Assembly: GCF_032854445.1 (NCBI RefSeq)
Contig: NC_088305.1
Span: 9,429,606-9,493,605 of the forward strand
Length of the DNA: 64,000 nt
From: Liolophura sinensis
Lineage: Eukaryota; Mollusca; Polyplacophora; Chitonida; Chitonidae
Reading direction: 5' to 3'
Below the pieces are notes generated by a model. That model was not told the DNA's origin, searched no databases, and saw only the letters and a program-made list of their open reading frames with translations. The position numbers and the translations under genes were made by a program. Positions 57,671 through 64,000 of the stretch are shown in pieces. How positions within the stretch are numbered: position 1 is the first letter of the stretch; each line of letters starts with the position of its first letter.

Positions 57671-58567
57671 TCTGTAAACAGCTTACGCTGAGAACATTTT
57701 CTCTACACATTCTAATCTGATTCCTGGAAATGCTTTGAAACCAGATATTCAGGTCAGCCTGACATTCACAAAACAATACTAAATATTACAAGAAAAGCTA
57801 ACTTTCACTCAGATTATCTTATGGTGACTCAAGTGGCTGATTTTACTACGTGTGCGACATTTGAATATTTTAATATTTTCTGTTGTCCATTTAAGCTTGT
57901 GTACGTGGAAAGGCCTTGCGACACCCTTACTTACACATGGTCCGGAGTTAATTGCATCCAACCTAGCAATTGTGTCATAAGTTGCAGATCGATTGTTTCA
58001 CTGAGCCTATTATCTTACTTATGATATATCCAAAACAAAGTCATCCAACGGTCAAATATGCTAAAAGCCTTCTAACACAAACACATCGTCTTCTTGAGAA
58101 TGCTTTGATGCTAATCCAACATCGCCAATTTTTACTGAAGTACATGTATTAGTTAAAATAAATATTCTTACTGTATTCAGTAGTGCGTAAACTCTGTGCT
58201 GGTCTTTACTTCGTTTGGGACATTTGAACATAGTAACATTTTCTCACTATTTTGCTACATTCGCAGAATTTTGGGAAGGACTCCTGCACGGGGAAATGTA
58301 AATCACGTACGCGATGGATACGTGGTTCACCCCATTGACACTTCGATATTTTCCAACAATAAACTAGACCGGCGTCTTATGGGTGATAGATTCATCAGCT
58401 TGGCGTCAGACAACAAATTATAGAATTACCAAGGAAATAATGAAGATAGGCACGAGTAGCCATGACTGGCATCTGTAAAGCTATAATCACGTACACGTTA
58501 GTGTATTCCAGCGTAAAGATGTGTAAGTGTAGAGTTAATATTTGCAGTGTACGGCAGTATACACCAG
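57671..58567. other. Unassigned sequence, no gene seen
   Basis: GTGCGACATTTGAATATTTT (57,850) and GGGACATTTGAACATAGTAA (58,216) suggest a diverged duplicate of about 365 bp period within this stretch. Frames 57,821-58,423 are not shared between the two. Confidence 0.45.
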
Positions 58568-58568
58568 T

Positions 58569-58686
58569 AAAATGTTTGTGTAGTTATGACTACCTAAACA
58601 CATATTGATGTACTTACATGCAGACAAGATGTTTGTGTAGGTATGACTACCCGATTGAATACACACTGGTGTCCTTAGATGTAGAT
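58569..58686 (+). repeat. Tandem repeat, 57-bp period, two copies
   Basis: ATGTTTGTGTAGTTATGACT (58,572) recurs as ATGTTTGTGTAGGTATGACT (58,629). Each is followed by TACC(T/C) and a GATGTA(C/G) segment. Confidence 0.85.
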
Positions 58687-59699
58687 AAGACCTTCCTGTA
58701 TAGGTCACGGTGTTGGCTGTATTATTGTTAGGATGCCTGAGTACAAGGCGTATTGTTATTGTTGTGATAAAGACATTCTCACGTTTTGTCTCTCCGAGTT
58801 ACACGTATCCCTGGGTGGGCAGTGTACGGTAGCCACCTGCATCTCTTCAGATACTTCATCATTACCATACCGCACATATGAACTTGTATCGCGACTTCAG
58901 AAACAATGATCTTGCCAAGACTGAAATCCATTCGTCATGAGAATAAGGGCATGTGGTTTTTTCTGACCACAATCTTTATCACGTCTCCCTTGGAATGCGT
59001 GGTTGCTGAACACAACATCTGGACTTTGTCAAGCATGATACAGGTGGATTTATTCACTAACGTATTAACCCTAACTTTGTCGAATGCTTGCTTATACATG
59101 TACATCAGAGTATATTTGCTGGCTGAAAAATGCATTCTTCCGGGACGACTCCGTTCAGTTCACCAATTTATGGCTACTTGCGCTAAAATGTCAATCAGTC
59201 GATGTAACGTTTAATTCGCCTACAGGTGGCGCTATATGTTACCTGGACATAGGAAATTAGTAGGTAGTTGAGCCGGTAACTGTTGTTTTGTGTTTACACG
59301 AACAAAAAACCAAACTAAACCGAGCTGTTCCAAATAAGGCCACCAGAATTGGGGGTTAGAGAAAAAAAGCCGTCCAAAATGGAGCCGGTCGGCTGAGTTT
59401 AGGGGTCGTATTTTTAGTCCGCGAGCCTATTATATAACTTACGTCTTTGTGCAAATCGTCACAACTTTATTTGAATTGGCCTGTTACAAACATCAGCTTT
59501 CATATCTGAAAAGAAAAGACTGAATATGCGTAGACGTTTATATGTAATATGGCGATCTCGACATTTGTCCTGCTTATCACCTAACTCCATCTTCATTCTG
59601 TATTACGTTGGGTGGATGGTGTTATTGTAGTGTAGGAGACATTTTCGTGTAATACCCTAGTTAACTTAACCGCAGGCTATTTGATCAATTTGACGTTTT
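58687..59699. other. Unassigned sequence with a 102-codon frame
   Basis: The frame at 58,906-59,214 has a hydrophobic N-terminal part (MWFFLTTIFITSPLECVVA) that resembles a signal or membrane segment. It has no homology I recognise and no duplicate. Confidence that it is coding is low. Confidence 0.4.
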
Positions 59700-60190
59700 T
59701 GCGGAGATGTGTCACGTGTCAAGCGTTTTAACTCTCCTTTTGATGGAGTTACTTCCTCTGAAAATCACAACTTGATTTTTTGATCTCATGATAAGTTTTT
59801 GCCATCGGATTCCGAGAGGACTCCTATCGTGTGTGCTTTAGCTATTCCTTAGCAGAAATTAATGCCACTACAGAGACAACGTGTCTTTCCAACCACCAAT
59901 TACTCTCAACATAAAATTATAGCACAACCACTTGCCACTAGCGGCGATAGCTTATTGTAAATGTCGACTTACGTTCCCTTTTCTGTAATTACCTCTCCCC
60001 ACGGTAAAGAGGACCTTCCCATGTTGCATACACTGCGATCTCATCACCAGACAGACGGGTAGATATTTTAGGAAGATATAGGTATCACGTGTTTGGTAAT
60101 GTTATGTCATTAACGATTTACGAGGCTATGGTGCATTCATGCTTATAAAAAAGCCCTAATTGGTGGCGTCATTTGCACATGTAGATATTT
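59700..60190 (+). repeat. P unit 5
   Basis: GATGTGTCACGTGTCAAGCG, TTGATGGAGTTACTTCCTC, ACCACCAATTACTCTCAACA, ACCACTTGCCACTAGCGGCG, CAGACAGACGGGTAGATA. Core: CACGTG 60,086-60,091, mutated GATA site (TCATTAACG), TATAAAAAAG 60,144-60,153. Spacing 58 bp. Confidence 0.8.
60075..60172 (+). promoter_or_regulatory. Promoter-like core of P unit 5
   Basis: AAGATATAGGTATCACGTGT matches P1 over 20 bases, and TATAAAAAAG stands 58 bp from the E-box as in P1, followed by CTAATTGGTGGCG. Inference as for P1. Confidence 0.38.
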
Positions 60191-61604
60191 TCGCGATTAC
60201 AATTAGTAAATGGACTGAGAGTGTGTAATTGAAGGGTTTATTGCATCTGCTGATTGTCTTAAAGGTTTGTGCCCTATACATATTTCCAAGGCTCAAACTG
60301 ATTCATACTGGACATTAGTGATGATTAAAATAGCTGATAGTCGGCGTCCTGTAAATCACCCACTACTGAATATACTGTCTTCTGTGTACGTTGTAATTTG
60401 GGAAAATATAAGCTTGCGCTATATTGAGATTACATGTATAAAACCAGTTGGCGAATGATTATCGACGATTGTGTTGAAAACGCTGGATTTAAAAAAAAAA
60501 TTAACAATCAATGCAATACACATAGAAACCGGAAGAAACCTGTGTGTCTTTACCCATTTCTTCTTGGCGTCCATACTAGAGTCATCAACATACGCTGTTA
60601 AGCCGATGAAATGAATAGAGAGAATATGAGGAGAGCATAACATTTCAAAATGACGACATCTGCCCTGTTGACTCATCAAAGCCATTTCGAGTTGCGAAGG
60701 AGATGCGCATTATTGCGTTACGTCTGAACAGAACCTTAAAACCGCGAGGGAGAAGTTTTGTTTTTTTGTAATGATCCTTTCCGCAAAAATTGGCATACAA
60801 TTTGCTGAACTGTTTGCTGCCAAATATCACAGTAAATGCTCAGCGATAATTAAGGTAGGTCGCTACAATTAACTTGAAGCATAAAGATCTTTTTATTAAA
60901 GAGTTTATTAAACTACGTTTTTATCTAACGTGCAGAATGCCTTTATATTAGCGTAATCTGAACTTACTCAAGTCAACTGTTATTGAGATAAGGATGGACA
61001 AATTTTCTGATAAACTGAGCTACACATCTTCAAATGCCCAGTCTTATAATTGACAATGGTTTCTTATTTGAATTAGCCATCTTCTATGTGTCTCAAGCCG
61101 ATCTGTCTCAATCACATTGGGTTATTTACTATAGGTAAAGTGCAGCTGCACCAAAATCAGAAAATTGCAGAGGCGAGAGATTTAAGTTGTGGCAAGCTAC
61201 CTTAAATCTATAAGAAAGTTATCTACGATAACCCTACAAACCCAACTACCCACCCACTCGTCCGCTCACCTAGCCGCCATCACACACACACCGTATCTGG
61301 ACAGATACCCATATATATCCACACAATGTTGATGGAAAATAGCTTATCCTCAACGTTTAAGTTTTCAAACAGCCACATGATTGCCATGTGTCGTCTATGG
61401 ATGTCCTGTTCAAGGCCGCGTTTGAACTCTCACTTCGTGTGCTGATAGAAGCGGATTGCATCACATAATGGCAGTTAACAGTATATCCTCCGACAAACTT
61501 GAATGAATGTTGCAACGGTTGTACACAAGGACGACAAGATTACAATAAAAACCGTGAGTTAATTAAATTCCGGACTACAGTTTGCCTCTGAGATCAATGG
61601 CAGA
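60191..61604. other. Unassigned sequence, no gene seen
   Basis: No supported gene. Frames at 60,267-60,458 and 60,419-60,830 lack any recognisable motif. 61,280-61,300 has a short CACA run. Confidence 0.5.
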
Positions 61605-62380
61605 GGAGTGTCACGTGATGTTTTAGCGTTTGATGGCATTAGTTCCTTCCAAGATCTGTTGGAATTTTAGACCAAATTCTGAGAATTTTGCATCGTGTTT
61701 TTCTTTGATCATTTTGTCGTTTTAGCAATACATCTTTATCAAGGCAAAGGAAATTTATCACAGCTAACATGAAAGTACAGAGCAGTTACTTGCTAGCTGT
61801 TTAGCAGTGGCAACTTTATGCCACTGCAGTTAAAACCCTTGCATACATATCAGTCACCACAGAGGTCATGAAGACTTCGAGGTGCTGTATACAAACGCTC
61901 ACTGAGAAGTAAACATGAAACGATAAGCCGATATTTGAGAAAATATAGGCACCAGGTGTTAGGTAATACGATGTGATAAACGATTTATAAGGACACATTT
62001 GGAAATGCATATAACAAGCTCCGATTGTTGGCCTGACCCTGACTTGCATATAGAGGGTGCAATAACCTTACATGTATTCATTGCAACCGGAGACAACTGT
62101 ATCTCCGATAGAGACCAAACATAAGTTCAGCTGAAGAGATAAATCAGCTGCCTTTCCCGCAGGTGTTTTTGTTAGTCTGATAAATTTATACTTAAGGTGT
62201 AAGTGATTTGTGTTAGGTTTATGGGTGTAGGAAACCGGTGTATTAGGTAAGCCTATAAACAAACGCCCGTCGCTGGAAAACCTTATAAACTTCGTGACAT
62301 AAAGTTGCACCATCAAGAGCTTGAATTGAACACGGGACCTCGTGTATTGGTCAAATGCCTGACCTTCAAGGTCAGTCCCT
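61605..62380 (+). repeat. P unit 6
   Basis: GTGTCACGTGATGTTTTAGC, ATTAGTTCCTTCCAAGATC, CTTTATGCCACTGCAGTTAA, GGTCATGAAGACTTCG, AGAAAATATAGGCACCAGGT, GATGTGATAAACGATTTATA, GATTGTTGGCC, then TTACATGTATTCATTGCAAC and GGAGACAACTGTATCTCCGA. Closest to P7, with which it shares a downstream extension (62,060-62,370). E-box position CAGGTG 61,953; weak TATAACAAG 62,010. Confidence 0.85.
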
Positions 62381-62438
62381 CCGTTGTATAAGTGAAATAT
62401 TCTTGAGTACGACGTAAAACACCAATCAAATAAATCAA
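62381..62438 (+). mobile_element. SINE-A tail-only fragment
   Basis: TTGTATAAGTGAAATATTCT, GAGTACGACG, AAACACCAATCAAATAAATC. Only the core and tail are present. No clear flanking duplication. The 155-codon minus-strand frame at 62,068-62,535, the longest in the window, runs straight through this element and P unit 6, so it is not a gene. Confidence 0.88.
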
Positions 62439-62789
62439 AGCGAGGTAGTGTCAGCTTTAATTTTCTGAGCCAGAGGGGGTCCCTACTTCTGAATGAAAAA
62501 TCAGTGCTATCTTGTATGCATTTGTGCATGTACATCTACGTTAATACATTCATACATGCCAGTACATACAAATACAGCTATATGTGTTGATCACTAGACC
62601 ACGGTCCTCTCTCAACTATAGAGCGTTTAGACCATAGCAAAAGATAACACTTCTTCCAAGACGAAGGCGACTGTAACACGGAGCTAAGCTTGTAACGTAG
62701 ATGTTGTAATGATTTTAAAGTATAGCGATTGATTTAAATTATACAATCTCCGGTTAAGCCGTAAGCTAGAACATGCCTGTAAAACCCTA
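62439..62789. other. Spacer between P units 6 and 7
   Basis: No feature recognised. Confidence 0.5.
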
Positions 62790-63620
62790 GGTAACGGCGT
62801 GCCACGTGACCTTTTAACATTTGATTCCTTCCAAGATTACAAATTAGCTTTCTGTCGTGGTTTATGACTTTTTGTGACCAGGTTCTGAGAATACATCACC
62901 ACCAAGACGAAGACACTTTGTAACTGCCAATATCCGACCCCACCGCAGCCATTTACTAGGTGTTTACCTGGGTTAACTTAATAGCACTCTCGAGTTAAAC
63001 ACCTTATATATATCGGTTAACCCCGAGGCCTTGAAGACTTCGCAATCGTGTGTGCAAACGCTCTGAGCAGTAAACGCCAGAGAGATAAGCCATTATTCAA
63101 GAAGATATAGGCTCCACGTGTTCGGTCATATGATATGATAAACTTTCGACGAGGGCACGGTGTAGTGATAATTATATAAAGGCCCGACTGTTGCCGTTTT
63201 GTAGTTCATGACTTGTGTATGTTGGATGGGGCATCGTTACATGTATTCATTTCAACAGGAGACAACTGTACTTTCCGATAGAAACGGAGCATGTAGTGAG
63301 AGGCTGGATAAATTAACCGATATTGTTAGAGAGGTGTTATTTTTTCTTCCAGAAAGTCTTGCTTCAGAATAGGCTGATGTGTTTGGATTTTGTGGGTGAA
63401 GGAAACGGGAGGGTCAGGGATTAGCAAACGTCTCTCGTTAGATACCTGATATAATTCCTTACTTTAAGCTGCAGCAGTGAGAGCTGGATTCGGACTGATG
63501 ACGTCCATGGTTATGGAACCGACAGTCATAGCGAGCTAGGGTTTTAGCCGTCTATACGAACGAGGTCTCAACTGTTCAATCAACAGTCAGAGCCACCTTA
63601 TAGTCCTCCTCGCTGATCAG
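62790..63620 (+). repeat. P unit 7
   Basis: GTGCCACGTGACCTTTTAAC, GATTCCTTCCAAGATTACAA, GAGGCCTTGAAGACTTCGCA, CAAGAAGATATAGGCTCCAC, TTACATGTATTCATTTCAAC, GGAGACAACTGTACTTTCCG. Core: CACGTG 63,115-63,120, TGATAA about 63,136, TATATAAAGG from 63,173. The E-box to TATA distance is 58 bp. Confidence 0.85.
63105..63205 (+). promoter_or_regulatory. Promoter-like core of P unit 7
   Basis: CACGTG, TGATAA and TATATAAA in the same order and distance as P1, followed by GACTGTTGCCG. Inference as for P1. Confidence 0.38.
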
Positions 63621-63863
63621 AAGACACCGCGTGCAAACAGACAACAACTTTCCAAAATATCACATTATCAGGACAGGTTTTAACACACTTTCGTTCCAGC
63701 TTGGACAAGATAATGATACAATGCAGAATAAGACAGGGATCATGCAGAGAATTATTTTCAAATGCGAGAGGATTTCATATATTCGCTTTTAGCCCCGCAG
63801 CAGGTTTTATGTCCACATAAAGCGGTACTGGAGATCTGGCCACAGCATTGACGTCATTGGTGA
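63621..63863. other. Unassigned sequence upstream of terminal open frame
   Basis: Contains the palindrome TGACGTCA (63,849-63,856, CRE-like) and TGGTGACG just after it (63,858). The latter could be the start of a retrotransposon primer-binding site, but only about 7 bases fit a tRNA 3' end, so this is a guess. Confidence 0.3.
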
Positions 63864-64000
63864 CGTAGTAATACGCAACACGAGCAACATGAACAGATTC
63901 CGTGGCAAAGTTTGAGCTTTCAGTTGGACATGCTCGTGGCTGGACAGATTGGTGTGTATGACAAGAAGAGCACAGAGTACAGTCAATGGACCTCTCCAGT
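63864..64000 (+). CDS. Partial open frame, possibly retrotransposon gag N-terminus
   Basis: The frame is open from 63,864 to the window edge. The first ATG is at 63,930 and gives MLVAGQIGVYDKKSTEYSQW and a few more residues. The pattern of a G-rich start, then V/F-Y/F-D, charged residues and an aromatic-W segment resembles the start of many Ty3/gypsy-type Gag proteins, which go on to a capsid-like helical region. That comparison is from memory and rests on about 20 residues. No LTR can be delimited. It could equally be a host exon or chance. Confidence 0.2.

Noticed and set aside
61280-61300. Microsatellite (CA)n
   Set aside because: Only about five dinucleotide units; not notable.
62286-62385. 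tRNA-like sequence on the minus strand (GACCTTGAAGGTC arm)
   Set aside because: The arm-like palindrome is short, A and B boxes are not both present, and the paralogous place in P unit 7 (about 63,480-63,540) does not keep the fold.
62068-62535. 155-codon minus-strand open frame, the longest in the window
   Set aside because: It runs through a SINE-A tail and P unit 6, and the frame is not kept in P unit 7.

Overview
The window looks like intergenic or intronic DNA from a lophotrochozoan animal, most likely a mollusc. It is AT-rich and has no operon-like packing. No open frame exceeds about 155 codons, and none belongs to a family I recognise. It carries many tRNA-derived SINEs whose bodies resemble, from memory, the SINEs common in mollusc genomes. 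I find no convincing complete protein-coding gene, no rRNA or free-standing tRNA gene, no CRISPR array and no bacterial feature. The longest open frames either run through SINEs or are broken in a duplicate copy inside this same window.

The main content is segmental duplication, and most of the window falls into four duplicated families. Family D1 has a fragment at the left edge (1-225) and two long tandem copies (10,685-13,750 and 14,340-17,905). Family D2 is a short module seen at 18.4, 20.6, 22.8 and 44.6 kb, and inverted at 43.4 kb. Family D3 is a triplicated multi-block unit: unit 1 at 25.86-29.62 kb, unit 2 at 30.27-37.96 kb (which contains a further internal tandem duplication), and unit 3 at 38.70-42.97 kb. 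Family P is an array of at least seven diverged units between 49.88 and 63.62 kb. Several P units keep the same promoter-like core: an E-box, a TGATAA motif and a TATA-like box at nearly fixed spacing. One D3 block shares about 45 bp of that core, so the right two thirds of the window may descend from one repeatedly duplicated ancestral segment.

Mobile elements are layered on top. SINE-A has an A-box/B-box tRNA-like head, a GC-rich body and a (AATA)n or A-rich tail. SINE-B has a tRNA-Pro(CGG)-like head. A third degenerate repeat, C, shares only the 3' core. Many copies have target-site duplications of 7-14 bp that can be read directly. Three SINE-A insertions can be compared with an empty site in a paralogous copy in this window, which orders the insertions after the duplications. 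The 3' cores of A, B and C can form the same hairpin with compensated stem changes. Two related MITE-like elements (4,903-5,132 and 45,994-46,237) and a third of similar type (53,929-54,144) have inverted ends starting GGGCC. The last 140 bases open a frame that could be the start of a retrotransposon gag, but it runs off the edge.

Coordinates of repeat edges are by eye and may be off by 5-20 bases, and more for the old duplications.
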